Of a DNA stretch of 64,000 bases, positions 55,232 through 64,000 are shown one piece after another. The position numbers and the translations under genes were made by a program. The DNA is taken from the NCBI RefSeq assembly GCF_009765865.1, contig NZ_LMUQ01000084.1:268188-332187 (forward strand). Reading direction: 5' to 3'. The notes beneath the pieces were generated by a model, which was given only the letters and a program-made list of their open reading frames with translations, had not been told where the DNA came from and did no database searches. Each line of letters opens with the position of its first letter. Within the stretch, counting starts at the first letter, position 1. Origin of the DNA: Acidisoma sp. L85. GTDB lineage: Bacteria; Pseudomonadota; Alphaproteobacteria; Acetobacterales; Acetobacteraceae.

Positions 55232-56413
55232 ATGCTCGACCAGCGTTGGCGTATCCTGAGCGTGCTCTTCCTGGCCCGCACTGCCATGGGATTCCAGTTC
55301 CAATCCGTTGCTTCGACGACTCCGTTGCTGATGACCGACCTTCACATCGACTATGGCGGGATCGGCAGCCTGATCGGGTTCTACATGGTCCCAGGTATTG
55401 TCGTAGCCTTCCCGAGTGGCCTGCTCATGCGCCGGTTCGGCGACAAAAGGCTATGCGTGGCCGGGCTCACTTTGATGGTGCTGGGTGGCATACTGCTTGG
55501 CCTCGGGCATACGGTGGCAGCGGCTTTTGCCGGCCGCATCGTAAGCGGTGCCGGCTCGGTCATATTTAGCCTCGTCCTGACCAAGATGGCGACCGACTGG
55601 TTTGTCGGCCGGGAGATCATCTTTGCCATGGGCGTCGTGCTGGCCAGCTGGCCCTTCGGAATCGCCGCCGGGCTGCTGGTGCAGCCGGCCCTTGCCGCGT
55701 CGGAGGGCTGGCGCTGGGTGATGTATGAGGCCGCGGCGCTATGCGGAATCGCGCTGTTTCTGATCATCATCGGTTACCGGGACCCGCCGCGTGCTGTTGC
55801 GCCAATGGCGGGCGCGGCGCGACTGCCCATGCTGCCGCCGCTCCGTCAACTCCTCCCCACCACGGTCGCCAGTCTGATGTGGGGAAACCTGAACCTCACT
55901 CTAGTGCTCTTCTTCAGCTTCGCTCCGGCGGCAATGACCGAGTTGGGCCTCTCGGCCATCACATCCGCCGCCTGGGTGAGTGCCGCGCTGTGGATCATCA
56001 TGCTGTCCGTTCCGCTGGGCGGCCTTGGCGTTCAACGCAGCGGGCGAACCGATGCTGCCATCGTGGTCTTCTCAGCCCTCGCGGGCATTGCCCTGGCGCT
56101 GTTGCCGTCCCGGATGGGGGCGCTCGCTGGCTGCGTGGTGTTCGGTCTCGCCATCGGGCCACCGGCGGGCGCGATCATGGCGCTGCCATCCAGGGTGCTA
56201 AGCCCGGAACACCGCGCGGGAGGTCTCGGTGCCTTCATGACCGTCTACTACGTGATTCTGTCGCTCGGCCCGGCGCTCGCGGGCGTTCTTCGAGAACATT
56301 CGGGCGCGGCCGCCGCCGCGGTTTGGCTCGCATCCGGTCTCATGCTGTCGACCGCCCTATTGATGGGCATCTTCAACGTTACCGCTAAAGGATTGACTAA
56401 TCAGGGATCGTGA
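55232..56413 (+). CDS. Major facilitator superfamily transporter
   Basis: Twelve-span MFS permease of 393 residues. Between helices 2 and 3 lies PSGLLMRRFGDKRLCVAGLT, the family loop motif (GxLxxRxGxKR). RIVSGAGSVIFSLVLTKMAT in helix 4 and VLSPEHRAGGLGAFMTVYYV in helix 10 resemble the CynX/NimT branch. The substrate is unknown. It stands alone, with a start 110 bp after the previous gene, and is not obviously linked to the sugar genes upstream. Confidence 0.85.
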   Translation: MLDQRWRILSVLFLARTAMGFQFQSVASTTPLLMTDLHIDYGGIGSLIGFYMVPGIVVAFPSGLLMRRFGDKRLCVAGLTLMVLGGILLGLGHTVAAAFAGRIVSGAGSVIFSLVLTKMATDWFVGREIIFAMGVVLASWPFGIAAGLLVQPALAASEGWRWVMYEAAALCGIALFLIIIGYRDPPRAVAPMAGAARLPMLPPLRQLLPTTVASLMWGNLNLTLVLFFSFAPAAMTELGLSAITSAAWVSAALWIIMLSVPLGGLGVQRSGRTDAAIVVFSALAGIALALLPSRMGALAGCVVFGLAIGPPAGAIMALPSRVLSPEHRAGGLGAFMTVYYVILSLGPALAGVLREHSGAAAAAVWLASGLMLSTALLMGIFNVTAKGLTNQGS

Positions 56414-56522
56414 TCGCGCCGGTGCTTGTGGTTTTCGTCGCGGTATCCAAGGATTGCGTCACAATGCGGGGTAACCCCCGTTGATGCCAACCGGCTTGAG
56501 CCGATGCGGGATAAATGGCGCG

Positions 56523-57686
56523 ATGATGGATTCTGAGCAGCGCGCCGTCACTCAGCTTGAGCCCGCCGTGCCCAAACAAGCGCTCCTCGCGGAGCACGTC
56601 TTTGCCTCGGCTGTTGGCAAAACCCGCATGGCCATGGCCTTCGCCGACCCCAACCTGCCCGATTGTCCTCTCGTCTACCTGAACCCCGCTTTCACCGAGT
56701 TGACCGGCTACACGCTAGAATCCGCGCTCGGGCGCAATTGCCGCTTTCTGCAAGGACCGGAGACGGATCCTGAGGCCGTGGCGCGTATCCGCAGTGCGGT
56801 CGCCGAGCGCCGACCCGTGACCGAGGAACTTTACAACTACCGCAGCGATGGGTCGGGATTCTGGAACGCGCTCTACGTCAGCCCGATCTTCGACGAAAAC
56901 GGCAAGCTGATCTACTTCTTCGCAAGCCAGATCGATGTGAGCGGTCACCGGCAGGCAATGCGGCGCCAGGCGCAGCGGATGGAGAGTATGGCGGCCCTCG
57001 CCTCGGGAGTCGCGCACGAGTTCAACAATCTTATGACGGTTGTGCTGGGCAGCGTCGAGCAGGCAGCCGCCCGCGCCGCCGATGATCGTGTGAAGACGCC
57101 TCTCGAACGGGCCGATTGGGCATCCAAGCGCGCAGGTGCGCTCGCCAGCGAACTGCTATCGCTGACAAGGCGTCAGGTGGCCGGAAATCAAAGGCTCGAC
57201 TTAAACCAGATCCTGCACGAGATCGAGAAACCCGGCGCCGAGTTTGTTTCTGATCGCCTGAGTGTCAGCCTTGATTTGACCGAGTCATCAATTTTCGTGC
57301 GCCTCGACCGTGGTCAGCTGGAACTGGCACTCCTCAGCCTTCTCCGTAACGCCGCGGATGCGATGCCTGAGGGTGGGACGGTGACCTTCGCGACGCGCGT
57401 GCTACCGGCATCCGAAGCGGCCGCGACGCTGTTTGGTCACAGCAAAGCCGGCCAGGAAGCAATCGAGCTGGCGATTTCGGATAGTGGCCATGGTATGCCG
57501 CCGGATGTCCTGAAGCGTGCGACCGAGCTATTCTTTACGACCAAAACGGCCAATCGCGGAACAGGAGTCGGCCTCTTCCTGGTACTCGAATTCGTCGAGA
57601 AATCTGGTGGGCGGTTGCTGATCGACAGCAAACCGGATCAAGGCACGCGAGTTCGACTGATCTTCCCTCGTGAAAGCGCCAGTTGA
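56523..57686 (+). CDS. LOV-domain sensor histidine kinase (blue-light sensor)
   Basis: Soluble kinase of 387 residues. A LOV domain (about 25-145) carries the photoactive Cys73 in the canonical ALGRNCRFLQGPETD, and NYRSDGSGFWNALYVSPIFD supplies the flavin-contacting residues. It is followed by a HisKA-like helix with the phosphorylated His165 in GVAHEFNNLMTVVLG and an HATPase domain with LLSLLRNAADAMPEGG, SDSGHGM and GTGVGLFLV. Blue light should form an FMN-Cys adduct and change autophosphorylation. No response regulator gene is adjacent, so it is an orphan kinase. The start is one of two adjacent ATGs at 56523/56526; the frame is open slightly upstream. Confidence 0.9.
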   Translation: MMDSEQRAVTQLEPAVPKQALLAEHVFASAVGKTRMAMAFADPNLPDCPLVYLNPAFTELTGYTLESALGRNCRFLQGPETDPEAVARIRSAVAERRPVTEELYNYRSDGSGFWNALYVSPIFDENGKLIYFFASQIDVSGHRQAMRRQAQRMESMAALASGVAHEFNNLMTVVLGSVEQAAARAADDRVKTPLERADWASKRAGALASELLSLTRRQVAGNQRLDLNQILHEIEKPGAEFVSDRLSVSLDLTESSIFVRLDRGQLELALLSLLRNAADAMPEGGTVTFATRVLPASEAAATLFGHSKAGQEAIELAISDSGHGMPPDVLKRATELFFTTKTANRGTGVGLFLVLEFVEKSGGRLLIDSKPDQGTRVRLIFPRESAS

Positions 57687-57822
57687 TGCAGCGGCCTTGC
57701 CCTACCAGCTTGTCAGAATCGAGCATTTCTTACTAAGACCTCTCGCTCGCGCACCCAGTCGCGGAGTGTGCCGAGGCTGAGGAAGCCCGCCCAATGGCCT
57801 GTTTAGTCCATACGTCAAGCTG

Positions 57823-58392
57823 ATGGCTTTTCCGGTTCCAGATCTGACGAGCGGCGATCCTGTCGCCAGTGTGGCGCATGTTGTCCAAATCGCACTGACG
57901 CCGATCTTTCTGCTTTCCGGCATCGGCACCCTCATCGGCGTGTTCAATACTCGCTTGGCACGCGTCTCCGATCACACCGAACACGCATCGGAACTGCTTC
58001 GAGGCGATCCGACAGAGGCGGAGCGGCGTCAGCTGAACGCCCATATGGTGCGGCTGCGGCTGCGGCTTCTGGCATTGGACGCCGCGGTCGCCCTGGGCGC
58101 CTTGGGCGGCACCGCGACTTGCGGCGCGGCCTTCGTCCTATTTCTTGGCGGCCTTCGGGACACAGCTATAGCGTCCTGGCTCTTTATCCTGTTCGGGGCG
58201 GCCCTCGCCTGTGTCGTCGGCGCGCTCATCGCCTTCATGTTCGACACGCTGCTGGCTTGGCACGGAATGCGTCGCGACGGGCCTCTCCCACACCCGAGAA
58301 TGTTCCTGGTTCGGCGAACTCTGGGGACCGGCAAGTCACGCCGGGAGACCGCTAGCACTCGCCACGGGGATGAGGAAGTGAGCGAAGGATGA
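57823..58392 (+). CDS. DUF2721 membrane protein
   Basis: Inner-membrane protein of 189 residues with the DUF2721 pattern: HVVQIALTPIFLLSGIGTLI, then GVFNTRLARVSDHTEH, two further membrane helices (LDAAVALGALGGTATCGAAF and LFILFGAALACVVGALIAFM) and an EV-rich C-terminus. Function is unknown in the family. It lies 136 bp downstream of the LOV kinase gene and overlaps the next small gene as ATGA. Confidence 0.82.
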   Translation: MAFPVPDLTSGDPVASVAHVVQIALTPIFLLSGIGTLIGVFNTRLARVSDHTEHASELLRGDPTEAERRQLNAHMVRLRLRLLALDAAVALGALGGTATCGAAFVLFLGGLRDTAIASWLFILFGAALACVVGALIAFMFDTLLAWHGMRRDGPLPHPRMFLVRRTLGTGKSRRETASTRHGDEEVSEG

Positions 58393-58637
58393 GCCCTGAA
58401 ATTGAGGCCGAGCTGCGAACAACCGTGGCGAGCCTGCGCGTCAAGACCTCCTGTCAGGAGCTCTTGATCCTGGCCCTTTTGCCTTTACTGGAGCCGCACC
58501 AGAAAAGCGCCCTTCGTGACCGCCTCGACGCCATGGAGAGTGGTGAGGTGGTTGGGTCTCGCCTTATTGAGGCGGAGAGGGTTGAGAGCGAGACCGCGAT
58601 CTGGGTCCAGACGATGCGCGAAGCGCTGGACGGCTGA
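58389..58637 (+). CDS. Small hypothetical protein
   Basis: Eighty-two-residue cytosolic protein, helical and acidic: MSPEIEAELRTTVASLRVKT at the start, LLPLLEPHQKSALRDRLDAM in the middle. The start overlaps the DUF2721 stop as ATGA, which supports real translation. No family is recognised. The single Cys is in TSCQELLI. Confidence 0.6.
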   Translation: MSPEIEAELRTTVASLRVKTSCQELLILALLPLLEPHQKSALRDRLDAMESGEVVGSRLIEAERVESETAIWVQTMREALDG

Positions 58638-58783
58638 GCGGCGGTGGAGTCGAAAAACGGCCTGGCGATACCGCCCACATTCAACTTCACATCCCTATGC
58701 TGATGGCTCTAGGTTCGTGGCCGCCTAGCAAAGCTTAGGCCCTGACATTGTTCCGAGTTCTCCAAATATGGATGGAGGGCTAA

Positions 58784-58870
58784 ATGGACATGAGGACCTG
58801 GATCGCACTCGTCCCGGTCGCCCTCTTCGTCGCCGGGCTATTCGTTCACTATTGGCCACGGGACGAATAG
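58784..58870 (+). CDS. 28-residue single-span membrane peptide
   Basis: Open frame MDMRTWIALVPVALFVAGLF followed by VHYWPRDE, preceded by GGAGGG at good spacing. It is one hydrophobic helix with a charged, aromatic end. Too short for most gene callers. It lies between the small gene at 58389 and the CIRCE element and may be co-transcribed with the former. The role is unknown. Confidence 0.55.
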   Translation: MDMRTWIALVPVALFVAGLFVHYWPRDE

Positions 58871-58931
58871 CGATAGCCGGACAGATGGAACTGCCGCCAG
58901 GAAGATGGCAGGCGTTCACGCGAATGCGAGG

Positions 58932-58958
58932 CTGGCACTCTCCTTACAAGAGTGCTAA
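58932..58958. promoter_or_regulatory. CIRCE element (HrcA operator) of groES-groEL
   Basis: CTGGCACTC-N9-GAGTGCTAA, compared with the consensus TTAGCACTC-N9-GAGTGCTAA: the right arm is exact, and the left arm differs at two positions. It is 90 bp upstream of groES. HrcA repression with heat-shock relief is the established role. Confidence 0.85.
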
Positions 58959-59048
58959 AGCTCCGCCCCGTCGACCGCCTGAGCCGGATCCTCCGTGATC
59001 CTCCTCTGCGGCGCTCGCTGCCTTTCGCATCGATCCAGGATCAAAAAC

Positions 59049-59366
59049 ATGAAGTTTCGTCCCCTTCACGACCGTGTAGTCGTCCGCCGCGTCACGGCCG
59101 AAGAAAAGACCCGTGGCGGCATCATCATCCCCGACACCGCCCAAGAGAAGCCGATGGAAGGCGAAGTCATCGCCGTCGGCCCGGGCGCGCGTAACGAGAC
59201 CGGCGAGATCGTCGCCCTCGACGTCAAGGCCGGCGACCGCATCCTGTTCGGCAAGTGGTCCGGCACAGAGGTCAAGCTTGATGGCGAGGAGCTCCTCATC
59301 ATGAAGGAGAGCGACATCATGGGTATCGTTGAGGGCCAGCCGTCCGCCTCCAAGAAGGCCGCCTAG
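59049..59366 (+). CDS. groES: Co-chaperonin GroES
   Basis: Heptameric lid of the GroEL chamber, 105 residues. [40 protein letters not shown], and the C-terminal [20 protein letters not shown] match the family throughout. The ATG at 59049 has a weak GGATC-like upstream site, and in-frame codons back to 58995 would overlap the leader. It is transcribed with groEL from the CIRCE-controlled promoter; the gap to groEL is 55 bp. Confidence 0.97.
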   Translation: MKFRPLHDRVVVRRVTAEEKTRGGIIIPDTAQEKPMEGEVIAVGPGARNETGEIVALDVKAGDRILFGKWSGTEVKLDGEELLIMKESDIMGIVEGQPSASKKAA

Positions 59367-59415
59367 GCCCCAAGCCTCCAGCCGCCTATCCGCTGCACGA
59401 CAAAAGAAAGAATAA

Positions 59416-61080
<1,665 letters not shown>

Positions 61081-61100
61081 TCCCTCCAATCCGCCAGGTC

Positions 61101-61122
61101 ATGCTCGGCGAAGGCCGAGCAT
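61101..61122 (+). terminator. Hairpin downstream of groEL
   Basis: ATGCTCGGC-GAAG-GCCGAGCAT: a perfect 9-bp stem with a tetraloop, 20 bp after the groEL stop. It is followed only by a weak T-rich stretch (TTCACGCCTTACTT). Confidence 0.6.
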
Positions 61123-61150
61123 TCACGCCTTACTTGCTTCACTAAGCTGG

Positions 61151-61180
61151 AAGGTGGGAGGCGATCGCGCCTCCCACCTT
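61151..61180. terminator. Second, longer hairpin between groEL and the LuxR-type gene
   Basis: A 13-bp perfect stem (61151-61163 / 61168-61180) with a 4-nt loop, between convergent genes; it may stop transcription from both sides. No T tract. Confidence 0.6.
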
Positions 61181-61205
61181 CGCTCGATAAAGCAGCACCC
61201 GCGGC

Positions 61206-61982
61206 TCAGGCAGCCGCGAGGTGTTCGCCTTCCATTTGATTGATGCGTGACACCAAAGACGTCCGGTTCTCGACGCCCAGCTTGTCGAAAAGCCGCATGA
61301 GATGCGTTTTAACGGTGGTCAGGGCGATCCCGAGTTCGTCAGCCACATCGTGATTGGTGCAGCCTTGGCGTACCAGTTTCGTAACCTCGATCTCCCGGCG
61401 GGTCAGCCCGTAGGCCGCGCTCAATTGTCGGGTGAGCCGCTGGTGCCGCAACCGAGGATGGCTGAAGAGATTAAACTCGATATAGGGTTGCATGGAGGCG
61501 GCAAAGCTCAAGGCTTCCGCGCAGAACGGCGGATCCTCCGTTGTCTTGATGATGCCCAATCCGGCGAAAGCGAAATCGCCGTGCCAGAAAACAAAATCCA
61601 AAACATCGCTGATCCGGCTATCGCGCAAGTAACTGCAATAGCGAGCGTATTCGGCGGCGGGCGCTAATCCGTGATCCGCATCCAGCGTTGCGACGCGCTT
61701 CCCTGAAGTGACCAGGCGCCGGACATTCAAGGGATCGCAGGAATTCATCCCACCCTCATACAGGTGGAAACTTTCCTCGCAGGCGCCCGAGACCTGAGCC
61801 GACTGCATCTCCAGGGTTTCGTCGATCCAATAGAAAACCGAGGACGACGCGCGCAGCGCCCCGAGGGCAAAGCGCAGAACCTCCTCGATCCGCATGTCAG
61901 GGAGGCCGTGATTTGGTCCGATATTCCGCATGGATAACCACTCCAGCATGGTCCCGCAGATACAGAGCAAGAACCGTACCAT
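61206..61982 (-). CDS. LuxR-family transcriptional regulator
   Basis: Regulator of 258 residues. The C-terminal HTH (about 190-250) reads YGLTRREIEVTKLVRQGCTN and DVADELGIALTTVKTHLMRL FDKLGV (split here), a standard LuxR motif. The N-terminal 180 residues look like a ligand-sensing domain (VLRFALGALRASSSVFYWID, YCSYLRDSRISDVLDFVFWH), not a receiver, so it is not a response regulator. The signal is unknown; no luxI is in the window. The start at 61982 is one option; an ATG at 61949 with GGGA upstream is another. Confidence 0.82.
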   Translation of the reverse strand: MVRFLLCICGTMLEWLSMRNIGPNHGLPDMRIEEVLRFALGALRASSSVFYWIDETLEMQSAQVSGACEESFHLYEGGMNSCDPLNVRRLVTSGKRVATLDADHGLAPAAEYARYCSYLRDSRISDVLDFVFWHGDFAFAGLGIIKTTEDPPFCAEALSFAASMQPYIEFNLFSHPRLRHQRLTRQLSAAYGLTRREIEVTKLVRQGCTNHDVADELGIALTTVKTHLMRLFDKLGVENRTSLVSRINQMEGEHLAAA

Positions 61983-62056
61983 GGGCGACCCTGCGGGCGA
62001 AGTAGAAACCGGGCCTCAGCGTGGATGGTCTAGTATCGAAGCGTTACCAAAACGTC

Positions 62057-62086
62057 CGTCATGGCATGCCTTCGCATGCCATGACG
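62057..62086. repeat. REP-like intergenic repeat, copy 2
   Basis: CGTCATGGCATGC-CTTC-GCATGCCATGACG: a perfect 13-bp stem with a 4-nt loop. Together with the preceding 62047-62056 it matches the element at 10202-10224 at 20 of 23 positions. It lies between the divergent ends of the LuxR-type gene region and the dipeptide ABC gene. Confidence 0.6.
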
Positions 62087-62143
62087 TGGTGGAATGGGCA
62101 TGACGTGGCGGAGTGGACACCTCCAACCCCAAAACCCCTCGGC

Positions 62144-63142
62144 TCAGCGGTTCGGGTAATGGCAGCTCGCGACATGGCCCTCGGCGATGGCTAGCAGCGG
62201 CGGTTCGATCTCCTCGCAGGTCTTGGTGGCCTTCGGGCAACGCGTACGAAAGCCGCAGCCGGAGGGGCGGTCCGCCGGGTTCGGGATCTCGCCACGCAGC
62301 ACGATGCGGCGCCGCTGCTTCTCGCGCACCGGGTCCGGCACCGGCGCGGCGGAAAGCAGCGCCTCGGTATAGGGATGGGCGGGCCGCTTATAGAGTTGAT
62401 CGCGCGGCGCGCTCTCCACGATCTTGCCGAGATACATCACGGCCACGCGGTCCGAGATATGCCGCACCACTGATAGGTTATGCGCGATGAAGAGATAGGC
62501 GAGCCCCTGCGCCGCCTGCAGATCCTTGAGCAGATTCAGCACGCCCGCCTGCACCGAAACGTCCAGCGCGGAGACCGGCTCGTCCAGCACTACAATCTCG
62601 GGATCGACCGCGAGCGCGCGCGCGATGCCGATCCGCTGCCGCTGGCCGCCGGAGAAAGCGAAGGGATAGCGGCCCGCCTGCTCCGGCAGAAGCTGCACCC
62701 GCTCCATCGAGCGAACCACCCGCTCGTCCTGCTCCCGTCGATCCAGCCCCAGCATGCGCAACGGCTCGGCGATGATGTCGTGCGCTGTCATGCGCGGGTG
62801 CAGACAGGCATAGGGATTCTGAAAGACTAGTTGCAGATGCCGGCGAAACGGCCGCATTTCGGCGGGCGATAGGCGCGAGAGATCTGTCCCCTTGAACAGA
62901 ATGCGCCCCGTGCTCGGCGTGCCCAGCCGCAAAATGGCCCGCGCCAAGGTCGACTTGCCGCAACCCGACTCGCCCACCAGGCTCAGCGTCTCTCCCGGCG
63001 CGAGAGTGAGCGAGACTCCGGCAACCGCGCCGATGCTGCCGACCTTGCGTTGGAAGATGAGGCCGCGGGTGATCGGGAACTCGACTCGCACATCCTCGAC
63101 CTTGAGGAGCGGCGCCTCGGCGGCCACGGAACTAATCGACAT
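62144..63142 (-). CDS. dppF: Dipeptide/oligopeptide ABC transporter ATP-binding protein (DppF-like)
   Basis: ATPase of 332 residues. Walker [20 protein letters not shown]-loop [14 protein letters not shown], signature [14 protein letters not shown], Walker [14 protein letters not shown], and switch His in [14 protein letters not shown]. The C-terminal oligopeptide/dipeptide extension has the Cys cluster [16 protein letters not shown]. The start is at 63142, overlapping the preceding dppD remnant by 11 bp; the long upstream frame to 63403 is a shadow of that gene. The gene is intact, but its partner dppD is not, so the pump cannot be assembled from this operon as it stands. Confidence 0.9.
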   Translation of the reverse strand: MSISSVAAEAPLLKVEDVRVEFPITRGLIFQRKVGSIGAVAGVSLTLAPGETLSLVGESGCGKSTLARAILRLGTPSTGRILFKGTDLSRLSPAEMRPFRRHLQLVFQNPYACLHPRMTAHDIIAEPLRMLGLDRREQDERVVRSMERVQLLPEQAGRYPFAFSGGQRQRIGIARALAVDPEIVVLDEPVSALDVSVQAGVLNLLKDLQAAQGLAYLFIAHNLSVVRHISDRVAVMYLGKIVESAPRDQLYKRPAHPYTEALLSAAPVPDPVREKQRRRIVLRGEIPNPADRPSGCGFRTRCPKATKTCEEIEPPLLAIAEGHVASCHYPNR

Positions 63143-63808
63143 TGGGCAAAATCTCGGCGGCGCGGTGGCAGGCGGCCATGGAATTGCCGAACCACTGGAA
63201 GTCCGGATCCTGCTCGATGCAGATCGGCAAGGCATAGGCGCAGCGGGGATGGAACTGGCAGCCCGACGGACGATCCAGCAACGACGGCGGCACGCCTTCG
63301 ATGGCATGCAAACGGGCGCTTGTCGTGTCGATCGAGGGCACGGCGGCCAGCAGACCGGCGGTATAGGGATGCCGGGGCCGGTGGAACACCGCCTCGATCT
63401 CACCGCGCTCGGCGACGCGGCCCGAATAAAGAATCGTCACTTTATCAGCGAGCCCGGCGACCAGGCCGAGATCATGGGTGATGAGCATGATCGCTAGACC
63501 CTTCTCCCGCCGCAGCCGGTCGAAGATCTCGATGATCTGTGCCTGGATCGTCACGTCCAGCGCGGTCGTCGGCTCGTCCGCGATCAGCAGTTCCGGATCA
63601 TTGGCGACGGCAATGGCGATGACCACTCGCTGGCGCATGCCGCCCGAAAATTCATGCGGATACTGGTCGAACCGCCGCTCCGGCAGCGGGATCGCGACCA
63701 GTTCCAGCAATTCGATCGCCCGGGCGCGAAGCTGTCGCCGCGACCCATGTCCGGTTGTGCAGCATCAGCGCCTCGGTCAGCTGCGCGCCGATGGTCAGCA
63801 CCGGATTG
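63132..63808 (-). pseudogene. dppD remnant (ATP-binding protein lacking Walker A, frameshifted)
   Basis: The C-terminal two thirds of a DppD-type ATPase remain in frame from 63710 down: signature FSGGMRQRVVIAIAVA, Walker B LLIADEPTTALD, switch His in LITHDLGLV and the Cys-rich end. Above that, about 30 more residues (NPVLTIGAQLTEALMLHNR) are found in another frame, so there is a frameshift near 63735-63750. Everything before NPVLTIG (including Walker A) is absent and replaced by dppC sequence. The ATPase cannot bind nucleotide properly. Confidence 0.8.
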
Positions 63809-64000
63809 GTCGAGCCCCTTCACATTGATCACCTGCGCCCGCATCAGCCGCGCATAGATCGGCCACCACACGATGATCAGCGCGATGGCGGTGTGCAGAA
63901 GTCCTGGCCCAAGTGAGGCCGCGATCGCCATCGCCAGCAGGATCGGCGGGAAGGACAGGGTGATATCGGCCAAGCGCATCAACACGCTGTCGAGAAGGCC
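63809..64000 (-). pseudogene. dppC remnant (permease, truncated at deletion junction and by the window edge)
   Basis: Reading left from 64000: a DppC-type permease fragment with LADITLSFPPILLAMAIAAS, PGLLHTAIALIIVWWPIYAR and LMRAQVINVKG, that is, the EAA-loop region. It then passes into dppD sequence within a few codons of 63811 and loses the frame. The last membrane segments of the permease are missing. The 5' part of the gene is beyond the window. Confidence 0.8.

Overview
The window looks like the chromosome of a GC-rich alphaproteobacterium. An Acetobacteraceae-type soil or acid-habitat heterotroph is a plausible source, but that is inference. The grounds are base composition, ATGA/GTGA-coupled operons, an ECF sigma/NrsF pair, an aerobic-type KorAB, a LOV histidine kinase and many sugar ABC transporters. 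I see no tRNA, rRNA, CRISPR array, prophage or intact insertion sequence.

Layout. 0-4 kb: edge of an aldo/keto reductase, a secreted DUF2501 protein, gamma-glutamyltransferase with a hexanucleotide repeat in its signal peptide, and a small secreted basic protein. 4.1-8.8 kb: three overlapping genes for a flavin/iron-sulfur NAD(P)H module and the two subunits of a 2-oxoacid:ferredoxin oxidoreductase. 8.9-12.4 kb: an ECF sigma factor, its NrsF-type membrane anti-sigma factor and a facing msrB-msrA-DUF1223 operon; both units carry the same GTAACC-N16-CGAA promoter. 12.5-18.4 kb: SDR, GntR regulator, Cys/Met-type PLP enzyme and a sugar-type ABC importer without its own ATPase. 18.5-24.8 kb: a ribose/fructose-type ABC transporter (binding protein, permease, ATPase), a PfkB kinase and a putative aldolase, with an aldose-epimerase-like gene facing them. 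25-27.3 kb: unknown membrane proteins and a glycosyltransferase-like protein.

27.6-37.2 kb: a complete kdp potassium operon (27-aa peptide, kdpF, A, B, C, D, E). It has two additions: a KdpE-like regulator lacking the phosphoacceptor aspartate between kdpC and kdpD, and an EIIA-Ntr-like protein at the end. A KdpE-like box lies upstream. 37.2-55 kb: a large sugar/polyol region. A leftward ABC operon with a TIM-barrel isomerase sits back to back with a MocR-type regulator; a rightward ABC operon with a Zn-alcohol dehydrogenase and a three-oxidoreductase/IolE operon follow. The last two share a promoter/operator design with TGGAACGTTCCA over the start point, pointing to one LacI-type repressor encoded elsewhere and an inositol-like substrate.

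54-64 kb: a DUF-type protein, an MFS transporter, a LOV-domain histidine kinase, DUF2721 and two small proteins, groES-groEL under a CIRCE element, a LuxR-type regulator, and the end of a dipeptide ABC operon. In that operon dppF is intact, but dppC and dppD are truncated and fused by a deletion. Two copies of a hairpin-forming intergenic repeat lie at 10.2 and 62.06 kb.
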